NCBI GenBank assembly: GCA_024276775.1
Contig: JAJRWO010000062.1
Location: 1-7,744, forward strand
Source of the DNA: Gammaproteobacteria bacterium
Lineage (GTDB): Bacteria > Pseudomonadota > Gammaproteobacteria > Tenderiales > Tenderiaceae
DNA: 7,744 nt
Direction of reading: 5' to 3'
The notes under the pieces are model-generated. The model saw only the letters and a program-made list of their open reading frames with translations, was not told the origin of the DNA and ran no database searches. The translations under genes and the position numbers were made by a program. Below, piece after piece: positions 1-6,839 of this stretch (the stretch's first letter is position 1; every line of letters starts with the position of its first letter).

Positions 1-222
1 AGCATGGTGGGCAGCGAGCAGAAGGTTTTGGTTGAACGCCACTCAACCAAAAACGCCAGCATGTATGCCGGGCGTACTGAAAATAACCGAGTTGTAAACT
101 TTGCTGCAAAGGCCGATATTATAGGTAAATTCGTTAACGTTCGCATAACAGAGGCCTTGCCCAATTCTATGCGTGGTGAATTTATGGCGATTGCAGAACA
201 TGATTCAGCCATTGCAAGCTGA
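1..222 (+). CDS. miaB: tRNA-2-methylthio-N6-dimethylallyladenosine synthase, C-terminal end (5' truncated by window)
   Basis: The reading frame enters the window open at base 1 and stops at TGA 220-222, giving the last 73 residues. They carry the TRAM RNA-binding domain of MiaB: a segment reading VGSEQKVLVE, then GRTENNRVVNF, then IGKFVNVRITEALPNSMRGE, which matches the recalled C-terminus of E. coli MiaB. MiaB is a radical-SAM iron-sulfur enzyme that adds the methylthio group to i6A37 of tRNAs reading UNN codons, in the cytoplasm. The radical-SAM and UPF0004 domains lie outside the window. miaB followed by ybeZYX-lnt is the usual gammaproteobacterial order, which supports the call. The gap to ybeZ is 63 nt and holds a possible weak terminator. 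The ATG at base 4 is an internal methionine, not the gene start. Confidence 0.95.
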   Translation, partial: SMVGSEQKVLVERHSTKNASMYAGRTENNRVVNFAAKADIIGKFVNVRITEALPNSMRGEFMAIAEHDSAIAS

Positions 223-228
223 GTCTAG

Positions 229-250
229 CTGTATGCCGTACAGATTTTTT
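229..250 (+). terminator. possible weak intrinsic terminator or attenuator between miaB and ybeZ
   Basis: CTGTA (229-233) and TACAG (239-243) can pair as a perfect 5-bp stem around a 5-nt loop (TGCCG), followed by A and six T residues (245-250). It starts 7 nt after the miaB stop. The stem is short and has only two G-C pairs, so termination would be partial at best. If it works, it would lower read-through from miaB into ybeZ. This was read by eye and no folding energy was computed. Confidence 0.35.
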
Positions 251-285
251 AAAGCTAACGCTAAAACAGATGGGTAATTAAACAT

Positions 286-1296
286 TTGAACGGTCAGTCA
301 AACGCATCCGACTTCCTTCTTGATCCTGCCGATAACCAGCGCTTGGCCAACTTGTGTGGTCAGTTCGATGAGCACCTGCGACAGCTAGAGCAGCGTCTTG
401 GCGTCGAGATTAACAATCGCGGCAACATGTTTCGTATTGTCGCTGAAGAGCAAGCCTCGGCAAAGGTGGCTGAGTCAGTCATTAAAGCGTTATACGCGGC
501 GACTGAAGCTGAAACCATTACGCCCGAATATGTACATTTGCTGTTGCAGCACAAAGCGGCTGATGTGCTTGTTGAACCGCCGCCAGCGGTGCCAAAGACT
601 ATTGAAACATCTATAGTGAAAACCCCGCGTGTTACGGTCAAGGGCCGTGGTACCAATCAATTGCGTTATCTGAATAATATTCGCAGTCATGATGTTAATT
701 TTGGGGTTGGCCCGGCCGGAACTGGCAAGACCTATCTAGCAGTGGCCTGCGCCATTGAGGCATTAGAACGTGAAAATGTGCAGCGGATTATCCTGACCCG
801 ACCCGCTGTTGAAGCGGGCGAACGGCTTGGTTTTTTACCTGGTGACTTGGCGCAGAAGATAGATCCATATTTACGTCCTTTATATGATGCCTTATATGAA
901 ATGCTGGGTTTTGATCGTGTTGTTAAGCTGATGGAAAGTCAGATTATAGAAATTGCTCCGTTGGCATATATGCGCGGCCGTACCTTGAATGACGCTTTTA
1001 TTATTCTTGATGAGGCGCAAAATACCACCCGCGAGCAGATGAAAATGTTTTTGACGCGGATTGGTTTTAATTCACGGGCAATCATCACAGGCGATGTTAC
1101 CCAGATTGATTTACCACGCGACAAGGCTTCTGGTTTGCGTCACGCTATTGATGTACTTGACGACGTTAATGGTATTAGCTTCACTTTTTATGAAGCCAAA
1201 GATGTCGTGCGCCATCCGTTGGTGCAGAAAATTGTCACTGCTTATGAATCGCATAATAAAAACCCCTCAGATCAGAACATTCACCGAGAAAAATAA
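286..1296 (+). CDS. ybeZ: PhoH-like ATPase YbeZ
   Basis: The 336-residue protein is a PhoH-family P-loop ATPase, close in length to E. coli YbeZ (about 346). The N-terminal part (about 10-100) resembles the YbeZ start (DPADNQRLANLCGQFDEHL). The ATPase core shows Walker A GPAGTGKT at 142-149, the family block TRPAVEAGERLGFLPGD at 171-187, and Walker B IILDEAQ at 239-245, followed by the MKMFLTRIGF and ITGDVTQIDLPR blocks. In E. coli, YbeZ associates with the endonuclease YbeY and is linked to RNA metabolism and ribosome maturation. The start is TTG 286: TAA at 262-264 is in frame and no ATG or GTG lies between, while the encoded N-terminus aligns with E. coli YbeZ. Only a weak GGG (272-274) serves as ribosome binding site. 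Its stop overlaps the ybeY start by one base, implying translational coupling. Confidence 0.96.
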   Translation: MNGQSNASDFLLDPADNQRLANLCGQFDEHLRQLEQRLGVEINNRGNMFRIVAEEQASAKVAESVIKALYAATEAETITPEYVHLLLQHKAADVLVEPPPAVPKTIETSIVKTPRVTVKGRGTNQLRYLNNIRSHDVNFGVGPAGTGKTYLAVACAIEALERENVQRIILTRPAVEAGERLGFLPGDLAQKIDPYLRPLYDALYEMLGFDRVVKLMESQIIEIAPLAYMRGRTLNDAFIILDEAQNTTREQMKMFLTRIGFNSRAIITGDVTQIDLPRDKASGLRHAIDVLDDVNGISFTFYEAKDVVRHPLVQKIVTAYESHNKNPSDQNIHREK

Positions 1297-1781
1297 TGAA
1301 CGTTGATCTTGATGTTCAATATGCCATCGCCGACGACGATGGCGAACCTCCCAGTCCAGCGTTAATTCGTACCTGGGTTATGGCGGCCTTGAATGGCCAA
1401 CGTGATGAGGCAGAGCTGACTGTTCGCATTGTCACCGCTAAAGAAATTCAAAAATTAAATCGAAATTATCGTCATAAAGACAAACCTACCAATGTTCTGT
1501 CCTTTCCGTTTGAAAAAATAGAAGGGATAAATTTGCCATTATTGGGTGATGTTGTGGTTTGTGCTACGGTCATTGCTCACGAGGCGCAGCAACAAAACAA
1601 ATTTCACATTGATCACTGGGCACACATGGTGGTACACGGTGTGTTGCACCTGCTTGGCCATGACCATGTTGATGAAGCTGAGGCTGAAACGATGGAAAGG
1701 CTGGAAATAAAAATTTTGAAAGGCTTGGCTATTGGCAACCCATATGGTTTTTCTCCATCGCTACCAATTAACCAAAAGTAA
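1296..1781 (+). CDS. ybeY: endoribonuclease YbeY (rRNA maturation factor)
   Basis: The 161-residue protein (E. coli YbeY is 155) belongs to the UPF0054 family, a zinc-dependent single-strand RNA endonuclease needed for 16S rRNA 3'-end maturation and 70S ribosome quality control. The signature HGVLHLLGHDH spans 114-124; its zinc-ligand histidines H114, H118 and H124 fall at the same numbers as in E. coli. The conserved arginine R59, in NRNYRHKDKPTNVLSFPF (55-72), is also present. The usual GYDH reads GHDH here, a mild variation that leaves the ligands intact. The ATG (1296-1298) shares its A with the TAA stop of ybeZ (TAATG), so translation is probably coupled to ybeZ. The tail after about residue 145 differs from E. 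coli. The next gene, corC, begins 27 nt downstream. Confidence 0.97.
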   Translation: MNVDLDVQYAIADDDGEPPSPALIRTWVMAALNGQRDEAELTVRIVTAKEIQKLNRNYRHKDKPTNVLSFPFEKIEGINLPLLGDVVVCATVIAHEAQQQNKFHIDHWAHMVVHGVLHLLGHDHVDEAEAETMERLEIKILKGLAIGNPYGFSPSLPINQK

Positions 1782-1790
1782 ATATTTTTA

Positions 1791-1796
1791 AGAGGA
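1791..1796 (+). promoter_or_regulatory. ribosome binding site of corC
   Basis: AGAGGA lies 12 nt before the corC ATG at 1809. The spacing is a little long, but this is the clearest Shine-Dalgarno match in the short ybeY-corC gap and it supports the ATG 1809 start. Confidence 0.6.
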
Positions 1797-1808
1797 ATAA
1801 TAAAGACA

Positions 1809-2693
1809 ATGAACGAAGGCCGACCAAGTAGTAGCCCGGCAACACGTAACTGGCTTGAAAAACTGGGACAAGTGTTGTCGGGCGAGCCTAAAGACCGTTT
1901 TGAGCTGATTGAATTGCTGCGTGATGCGCAGCAGCGACATTTGATGGATATGGACGCCTTGGCCATGATGGAAGGGGTGATGCAGGTTTCAGAGATGCAG
2001 GTGCGCGAGATTATGTTGCCACGGGCGCAGATGGTGGTGGTGCAGCAAGATGCCTCCCTTGATGATATTTTGCCGGTGATAACCGGGTCGGGTCATTCCC
2101 GCTTTCCTGTGATTGGTGAAAGTCGTGATGAAGTTGTGGGGCTGATTTTGGCAAAAGATTTGTTGCCATATTTTATCGCAGACAAACGCAATGAATTTTC
2201 GGTGCGTGATGTGTTGCGCCCCGTGGTATTTGTGCCCGAGAGCAAACGGTTGAATGTATTGTTAAAAGACTTTAAGGCCAATCGTAATCACATGGCGGTA
2301 GTGGTGGATGAGTTCGGTGGTGCAGCAGGTCTGGTAACGATTGAAGACGTGGTTGAGCAAATTGTTGGTGAGATTGAAGATGAACATGATACTGAAGAAG
2401 ATGGCTACATCAAAAAACAGAATGACAAGCGTTTCATTATTAAAGCGCTGACACCGGTTGAAGACTTTAATGAGTACTTTAAATCAGCGTTAAACAATGA
2501 GGAGTTCGACACGATTGGTGGACTGTTGATGCAGGCCTTTAGTCGCATGCCCAGTCGTGGTGATGTTGTAACACTTGACCAATACCGCTTCAAAGTATTG
2601 AGTGCCGACAGTCGGCGAATTTACCTGATTGAAGTAAATATTGTTGATGAACTGGAAGTGCCGCAGAACCTGGCTCAGGATCAAGGCTGCTAA
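1809..2693 (+). CDS. corC: CBS-domain protein CorC/YbeX
   Basis: The 294-residue protein matches the length of E. coli CorC/YbeX (292). It has an N-terminal segment with ATRNWLEKLGQVLSGEPKDR (11-30) and the block REIMLPRAQM (66-75) leading into CBS domain 1 (about 66-125). CBS domain 2 (about 130-190) contains HMAVVVDEFGGAAGLVTIED (161-180), and a C-terminal CorC_HlyC (transporter-associated) domain follows (about 205-280) with FDTIGGLLM. No membrane span is seen, so this is the soluble short form without the DUF21 membrane domain. CorC was named for magnesium/cobalt efflux linked to CorA; YbeX has since been tied to ribosome and magnesium homeostasis in E. coli. The adenine-nucleotide binding expected of CBS pairs is inferred from the family. 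It sits in the ybeZYX-lnt operon, with lnt starting 34 nt downstream. Confidence 0.96.
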   Translation: MNEGRPSSSPATRNWLEKLGQVLSGEPKDRFELIELLRDAQQRHLMDMDALAMMEGVMQVSEMQVREIMLPRAQMVVVQQDASLDDILPVITGSGHSRFPVIGESRDEVVGLILAKDLLPYFIADKRNEFSVRDVLRPVVFVPESKRLNVLLKDFKANRNHMAVVVDEFGGAAGLVTIEDVVEQIVGEIEDEHDTEEDGYIKKQNDKRFIIKALTPVEDFNEYFKSALNNEEFDTIGGLLMQAFSRMPSRGDVVTLDQYRFKVLSADSRRIYLIEVNIVDELEVPQNLAQDQGC

Positions 2694-2715
2694 TTAATCA
2701 TTTGGAGTTTTACTT

Positions 2716-2719
2716 AAGG
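2716..2719 (+). promoter_or_regulatory. ribosome binding site deciding the lnt GTG start
   Basis: AAGG ends 8 nt before GTG 2728, normal spacing. The nearby ATG at 2726-2728 cannot start lnt because its second codon is TGA (2729-2731). The GTG is therefore the only sensible start here. Confidence 0.55.
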
Positions 2720-2727
2720 TTATCAAT

Positions 2728-4254
2728 GTGAATCCAGTTATTGCCGTGTTTGTGCGGATAAGCCGTGGTTGGCGAGGTGATCTTGCTGCCGTTTTTGCGG
2801 GTGCTGTGGCACCTTTGGCATTTTCTCCGGTCGATTGGTGGCCAGTTTCAATCCTGGCCTGCTCTTTGCTGTTTGCCCTGTGGTTGTTTTCCCCCCCCGC
2901 TCGTGCCCTCTGGCGCGGCTTCTTTTTTGGTCTTGGTTTTTTTGGTGTTGGTATTAGCTGGGTATTTATCAGTATCCACTATCACGGTCATGTTGGATTG
3001 GGGCTGTCACTTTTTCTGACGGTTGTACTGATAATAGTGATGTCGTTGTTCCCGATGTTGCTGGGTTATTTGTTGGCACGTTATTTACCACAGGGTTTTG
3101 AGGTCGGTGCGACACGCTATAAATTATTGCTGGTGTTTCCTTCCGCATGGCTGTTGATGGAGTGGCTGCGGGGTTGGTTTATGACCGGCTTTCCCTGGTT
3201 GAGTTTGGGCTATAGTCAAACTGACTCACCATTAGCAGGTTTGTCTCCACTTGCCGGTGTTTACGGTGTTTCCTGGGCGGTGGCATTTACTGCAGCGCTG
3301 CTGGTGGGTTTATTGTTCGACAAGGCCGGGCGTGTTTTTTATCTGGCTATGTTGGTGTTGTTATGGCTTGTTGCGGCGGCTTTAAATACCATTCAGTGGA
3401 CTCGTCCCAGTGGCGCACCAATCAAGGTAGCCTTATTGCAGGGCAATATACCTCAGCACTTGAAGTGGCTCCCGGATGTTAGACGGCCGACCATAGAGTT
3501 GTACACTAATTTGACACGCAAACATTGGGATGCCGATTTGGTGATCTGGCCAGAAACGGCACTGCCGGGCTTTTATTATGAAGTTGAAACCTTTCTTGAA
3601 GATTTAGAAGTCGAAGCCAAAGAGAACGAGACCGATTTATTGATTGGCATGTTGAGCCTGGGTGAAAACGGCCACGACTATTACAACACCATGATGAGTT
3701 TTGGTCGTGAGCGCGGCCAATATCATAAAAATCATCTGGTGCCGTTTACAGAGTATTTGCCGATGAAGTCTCTGTTAGGTGGGCTGGTTGCTTTCATGCA
3801 GGTGCCGATGTCTGATTTTAGCAAAGGTGGCACTAAACAAAAGCCATTAAAAGTAGCCAATCAATATGCCGGTATCTCAATTTGTTTTGAAGATGCTTTT
3901 GGCGAAGAGGTGATTCAGGCACTGCCAGAGGCAACCTTTCTGGTAAATGTTAGTAATGATGCCTGGTTTGATGACTCCTGGGCACCGCCACAACATTTGC
4001 AAATGGCACGGATGCGAGCACTGGAAAGTGGTCGCCCCTTGCTGCGTGCCACCAATACCGGCATGACTGCAATCATTGATGACAAGGGCAGGATTAAATC
4101 GCTGGCTGAACAGTTTGAGGTGACATCTATCAGTGCCACCATTCAGCCACGTGGTGGAATGACACTGTATGCTTATACGGGGAATGGGTTAGCAGTGTCG
4201 TTGGCCATATTGTTGATTGCCTTTGTGGCTTGGCGTCTGCGTCGACAAAAGTAA
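2728..4254 (+). CDS. lnt: apolipoprotein N-acyltransferase
   Basis: The 508-residue protein has the full length of E. coli Lnt (512). It is an inner-membrane enzyme that transfers an acyl chain from phospholipid to the N-terminal cysteine of diacylated lipoproteins, the last step of lipoprotein maturation before Lol sorting. Hydrophobic segments lie at about 18-55, 62-84, 88-117, 132-148, 172-198 and 203-221, with a last one at about 485-503. The periplasmic nitrilase (CN-hydrolase) domain spans about 230-470. The triad is visible: E276 in IWPETALPG, K334 in YHKNHLVPFTEY and C386 in ISICFEDAF, against E267/K335/C387 in E. coli. The start is GTG 2728, with AAGG (2716-2719) 8 nt upstream. The out-of-frame ATG at 2726 is followed at once by TGA. 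A C8 run (2891-2898) lies in codons 55-57. It probably shares the upstream operon's transcript. Confidence 0.97.
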   Translation: MNPVIAVFVRISRGWRGDLAAVFAGAVAPLAFSPVDWWPVSILACSLLFALWLFSPPARALWRGFFFGLGFFGVGISWVFISIHYHGHVGLGLSLFLTVVLIIVMSLFPMLLGYLLARYLPQGFEVGATRYKLLLVFPSAWLLMEWLRGWFMTGFPWLSLGYSQTDSPLAGLSPLAGVYGVSWAVAFTAALLVGLLFDKAGRVFYLAMLVLLWLVAAALNTIQWTRPSGAPIKVALLQGNIPQHLKWLPDVRRPTIELYTNLTRKHWDADLVIWPETALPGFYYEVETFLEDLEVEAKENETDLLIGMLSLGENGHDYYNTMMSFGRERGQYHKNHLVPFTEYLPMKSLLGGLVAFMQVPMSDFSKGGTKQKPLKVANQYAGISICFEDAFGEEVIQALPEATFLVNVSNDAWFDDSWAPPQHLQMARMRALESGRPLLRATNTGMTAIIDDKGRIKSLAEQFEVTSISATIQPRGGMTLYAYTGNGLAVSLAILLIAFVAWRLRRQK

Positions 4255-4322
4255 TGATGCCTGGGTATGACTTTAGATTTTTATCCGAGATATTTTGTAA
4301 GTGGCCAAAAAAAAGAAAATAA
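4254..4322 (+). other. possible short reading frame bridging lnt and the cysteine-cluster gene
   Basis: ATG 4254 overlaps the lnt stop by one base (TAATGATG). The frame runs 22 codons to TAA 4320-4322, crossing the GTG start of the next gene in another frame. No Shine-Dalgarno site is evident, so initiation would depend on ribosomes finishing lnt. It may be chance. Alternatively it may mark the true start of the cysteine-cluster gene if the A8 tract at 4307-4314 is one base short, or act as a coupling peptide. Confidence 0.2.
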
Positions 4323-4711
4323 AAATTACTGCTGAGAATAAATGCAGCTTTTGTAAGAATTCAAAATGCTGCACCTATGTATCGCAGCAGGTTGATACGC
4401 CACGATCAATGAAAGACTTTGATTTTATTATGTGGCAACTATCACATAATGACGTCCAGCTTTACAAAGATGAGGATGGCTGGTTTCTATTGTTTAATCA
4501 GCTTTGTCGTCACTTGTTACCCGCAGGTGGCTGCGGTATTTATGCAACGCGCCCGCGTATCTGCCGTGAATATGATAATGATTTTTGTGAATATGATATG
4601 CCGGCCGAAGACGGTTTTGATCTGTTTTTCAAAGATGATGCCGAGTTAGATAAATATTGTCGCCAGCGTTATAAAGGCTGGGGCAAACGTTTCGAAAAAT
4701 GGGGCGTTTGA
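4301..4711 (+). CDS. YkgJ/UPF0153-type cysteine-cluster protein
   Basis: This 136-residue soluble protein has nine cysteines. C15 and C18 form a CxxC, followed by the pair C23-C24. C69, C78, C88 and C96 sit in a block reading CRHLLPAGGCGIYATRPRIC and beyond, and C120 is near the end. The cysteine spacing and the GCGIYxxRPxxCR motif mark the YkgJ-like family (UPF0153), thought to bind a metal (zinc or an iron-sulfur cluster); its biological role is unknown to me. The N-terminus is lysine-rich (AKKKKIKI). The start GTG 4301 follows an in-frame TAA (4298-4300), so nothing upstream can extend it. A weak GAGA (4287-4290) is the only Shine-Dalgarno candidate. It lies 46 nt after lnt and probably ends that transcription unit. 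An A8 run (4307-4314) right after the start could cause slippage or sequencing error. Confidence 0.88.
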   Translation: MAKKKKIKITAENKCSFCKNSKCCTYVSQQVDTPRSMKDFDFIMWQLSHNDVQLYKDEDGWFLLFNQLCRHLLPAGGCGIYATRPRICREYDNDFCEYDMPAEDGFDLFFKDDAELDKYCRQRYKGWGKRFEKWGV

Positions 4712-4728
4712 TTTTGATATATTATGAT

Positions 4729-4765
4729 GTGGCTGTACCATTGTTTGGGCAGGCACGCTTTTTTT
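4729..4765 (+). terminator. possible intrinsic terminator at the end of the plus-strand operon
   Basis: GTGGCTG (4729-4735) can pair with CAGGCAC (4750-4756), six of seven positions with one G-G mismatch, around a 14-nt loop. A GC dinucleotide and seven T residues (4759-4765) follow. It lies 17 nt after the cysteine-cluster gene's stop, in the spacer between convergent genes, where a terminator is expected. The stem is imperfect. The minus strand has no T run after its copy of the stem, so it would serve the plus strand only. Confidence 0.4.
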
Positions 4766-4787
4766 GTGTTTCTATTCCTTAATTTTC

Positions 4788-6287
4788 CTAGCAAAGGCTG
4801 AGCTCAAGGTTGATGCTTTCCAGGTGAGTAGTTTCTTCTTCCAAGTCGGCTTGTGTCAGTGGGTGTTGGCTCAGCCACTCAGGTTCCAGGCATAATTCAA
4901 TTTTGTTTTTATTTGTCATTTTAATACTGAAATCAGGCATAGGGACGTCGCTGCGGCTACGGTGCAAAATCACCGCCAAACGTAAAATGGTGGATAATTG
5001 TTTGACCGGTTTGTAGATACGTTTGGGTAATTCTTTGTAAAGCTTAACGGGTAGTTTGCGACGGTGGCTAAGCACCAGTGCGGCGAGAAAGCGTTGTTCA
5101 AATTGTGAAAATCCGGCCAGGTCTGAGTGTTCGATGATGTAAGCGCCGTGCTGGTTGTGGCGATTATGGGCGATGTCCAGTCCGATCTCGTGCAAGTCAC
5201 TGGCCCAGCCCAGCCATTCGTCAGCTTCATTAAAATTAAGTCCCCAGCTGTTTGTGAGCTGTTGCAAAATATAGTGGCTGGTTTTTTTAACCCGTTGAGC
5301 TTGTACCCGGTCGGCATGATAGCGTTTGGCAAGGTGGTTGATGCTGGCATCACGAATATCTTCATCCTTGAGTCGACCGAGTAGGTCATGTAACAGGCCT
5401 TCACGTAGGGCACGGTCTGACACTTCCAACTGTTTGATGTTCAATGCCTCGAAGGTGGACAGCAAGACAACCACTCCACCGATAAACACGGGGGCACGCT
5501 CATCGCTCAGACCATCCAGCTTGATTTGGTCAATGTGCTCAAATTCGGCCAGTGCAGTGATTAGCTTTTGCAGCCCTGCCAGGGTGATGTGGTCCTTGTC
5601 CCAGCCAGCGGTGCTGATGACCTTGATGACGGAACGGATGGTGCCTGATGCGCCAATGGCTTGATCCCAACCGCGTTTTTTGAACTTGCGCACATGGGGT
5701 TCAAGTTCAGTCAAGGCAAAGGTGCGTGCTTTGGCCAGTTTTAACGGGCTGATTTTGCCGTTGCCAAAGAAGCGCTTGGTGATGCTGACACAGCCCATTT
5801 CCAAGCTTTCCATAAAAATGGGGCCGGCATCGTTGCCAATAATGAGCTCAGTGCTGCCGCCACCAATATCCATTACCAGGCGTTGTCGATCGGCGACGGC
5901 CTTGCTGTGGGCAACACCCAGATAGATCAAGCGGGCCTCTTCAACGCCGGCGATGATATCGATAGGGTGACCAAGGGCCTCTTCCGCCAGATCTAAAAAT
6001 GCCTCTGAGTTGCTAGCGTTGCGCAGAGTATTGGTGCCGACGGCGCGGACGCTACCCGGCGGGAAGTCCGCGAGTCGTTGGCCAAATTTTTTCAGGCACT
6101 CCAGCGCCCGAGCCTGCGTTGCCTCGGTAATGGCGTTGTTAGCATCGATGCCGCTGCCCAGACGCACAGATTCACGAATCTTGTCCATCACGGCCAATTG
6201 GCCATTTTGGATGCGGGCAACGATCATGTGGAAGCTGTTGGAGCCAAGGTCGATGGCGGCGGCGAGTTCAGGTGTTGATTTGGGCAT
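4788..6287 (-). CDS. ppx: exopolyphosphatase (Ppx/GppA family)
   Basis: The 499-residue protein hydrolyses inorganic polyphosphate from its ends; a role in ppGpp metabolism (pppGpp phosphatase, GppA) is the alternative in this family. The ASKHA-fold N-terminal half carries AAIDLGSNSFHM (10-21), the RAVGTNTLRNA block (81-91), GVEEARLIYLGV (114-125) with the expected catalytic glutamate at E117, and the phosphate-binding loop DIGGGSTELI (140-149). The C-terminal half (about 305-499) is the HD-like helical domain typical of the long enzymes, with LHEIG (365-369) and SHRRK (407-411). Length is close to E. coli Ppx (513) and GppA (494). ATG 6287 is the only start: a stop lies six codons upstream. 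No clear Shine-Dalgarno site precedes it. It follows the sixA-like gene by 28 nt. No ppk is in the window. Confidence 0.93.
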   Translation of the reverse strand: MPKSTPELAAAIDLGSNSFHMIVARIQNGQLAVMDKIRESVRLGSGIDANNAITEATQARALECLKKFGQRLADFPPGSVRAVGTNTLRNASNSEAFLDLAEEALGHPIDIIAGVEEARLIYLGVAHSKAVADRQRLVMDIGGGSTELIIGNDAGPIFMESLEMGCVSITKRFFGNGKISPLKLAKARTFALTELEPHVRKFKKRGWDQAIGASGTIRSVIKVISTAGWDKDHITLAGLQKLITALAEFEHIDQIKLDGLSDERAPVFIGGVVVLLSTFEALNIKQLEVSDRALREGLLHDLLGRLKDEDIRDASINHLAKRYHADRVQAQRVKKTSHYILQQLTNSWGLNFNEADEWLGWASDLHEIGLDIAHNRHNQHGAYIIEHSDLAGFSQFEQRFLAALVLSHRRKLPVKLYKELPKRIYKPVKQLSTILRLAVILHRSRSDVPMPDFSIKMTNKNKIELCLEPEWLSQHPLTQADLEEETTHLESINLELSLC

Positions 6288-6315
6288 GATAAGTCGATTT
6301 TTTCAGAGGCAATAT

Positions 6316-6834
6316 TCAATCGATCAGTTTGATGTCGGCTGGGCGAATGAGTTGCTGTAATTGACCGCACTGCGGTGCAAGTTGTTGCCAATTGTCCGGC
6401 AAGTAGATTTGAGCCAGTGTTGCGGTTGTCATTAATTTACCCTGGTTTGAAAATGGTAGCGCGGGGCCGCAAAGATAGCCGAGCAGGTCATCCAGGCCAG
6501 GGTTATGGCCAACCAGCATGATATGTTTTATGTTTTGCGGACTCTGCGCCATGATCTCACGCAGGCGGTTGAGATCAGCCAGATACAGGCGTTCATCAAA
6601 CTGTACCAGAGCATCGGGAATGGTGAAGTTTTTACGCAGCAGGGCCAATGTTTGCCTGGCTCGCTGTGCGGGTGAACAGACGATCCATTCAGGTTGAATG
6701 TGTTGCTGTTTCATCCATTGCCCCATCTGAGCGGCTGTGTTATTGCCGCGGCTATTTAATGGGCGATCAAAATCTTGTTGCTCAGGGCTGCCCCAGTCAG
6801 ATTTGGCATGGCGAAACAGCAGTAATGTTTTCAT
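6316..6834 (-). CDS. sixA: SixA-like histidine phosphatase
   Basis: The 172-residue protein is a short histidine-phosphatase-superfamily enzyme (COG2062 type). The catalytic motif is RHAKSDW (8-14) with phospho-acceptor H9 and R8. R58 in SPAQRARQT, E81 in DERLYLAD and H110 in LVGHNPGLDDLL complete the expected active site. E. coli SixA (161 residues) dephosphorylates phosphohistidine on HPt domains or PTS proteins; this protein looks more like the widely distributed RHAKSDW subgroup, whose substrate is not established. The frame stays open upstream to 6879, but ATG 6834 gives the typical MKTLLLFRHAKSDW start and avoids overlap with the preceding gene, which ends 5 nt before it. Only a weak GGAA-like binding site is seen, so coupling to the preceding gene is likely. 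ppx follows 28 nt downstream. Confidence 0.9.
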   Translation of the reverse strand: MKTLLLFRHAKSDWGSPEQQDFDRPLNSRGNNTAAQMGQWMKQQHIQPEWIVCSPAQRARQTLALLRKNFTIPDALVQFDERLYLADLNRLREIMAQSPQNIKHIMLVGHNPGLDDLLGYLCGPALPFSNQGKLMTTATLAQIYLPDNWQQLAPQCGQLQQLIRPADIKLID

Positions 6835-6839
6835 GAAGA

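Noticed and set aside
1613..1966. 117-codon open frame antisense to ybeY and corC
   Set aside because: It runs across two well-supported genes and their gap, with low-complexity Ser/Cys-rich content typical of a shadow frame.
4309..4315. A AAA AAG heptamer in the zero frame of the cysteine-cluster gene as a programmed frameshift site for that gene
   Set aside because: A -1 slip from the main frame so close to the start leads to no visible conserved product, and the lysine codons alone explain the run. The bridging frame upstream is treated separately.
4970..5413. 147-codon open frame on the minus strand inside ppx
   Set aside because: It lies wholly within ppx in another frame, its translation shows no family-like motif, and ppx is clearly the coding frame.
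6294..6323. TCGAT/ATCGA inverted repeat between sixA and ppx
   Set aside because: The loop is about 20 nt, no suitable T run follows it on the minus strand, and the genes appear co-transcribed.
5326..6360. Several plus-strand open frames antisense to ppx
   Set aside because: They are Ser/Arg-rich translations opposite a conserved gene, without binding sites or recognisable domains.
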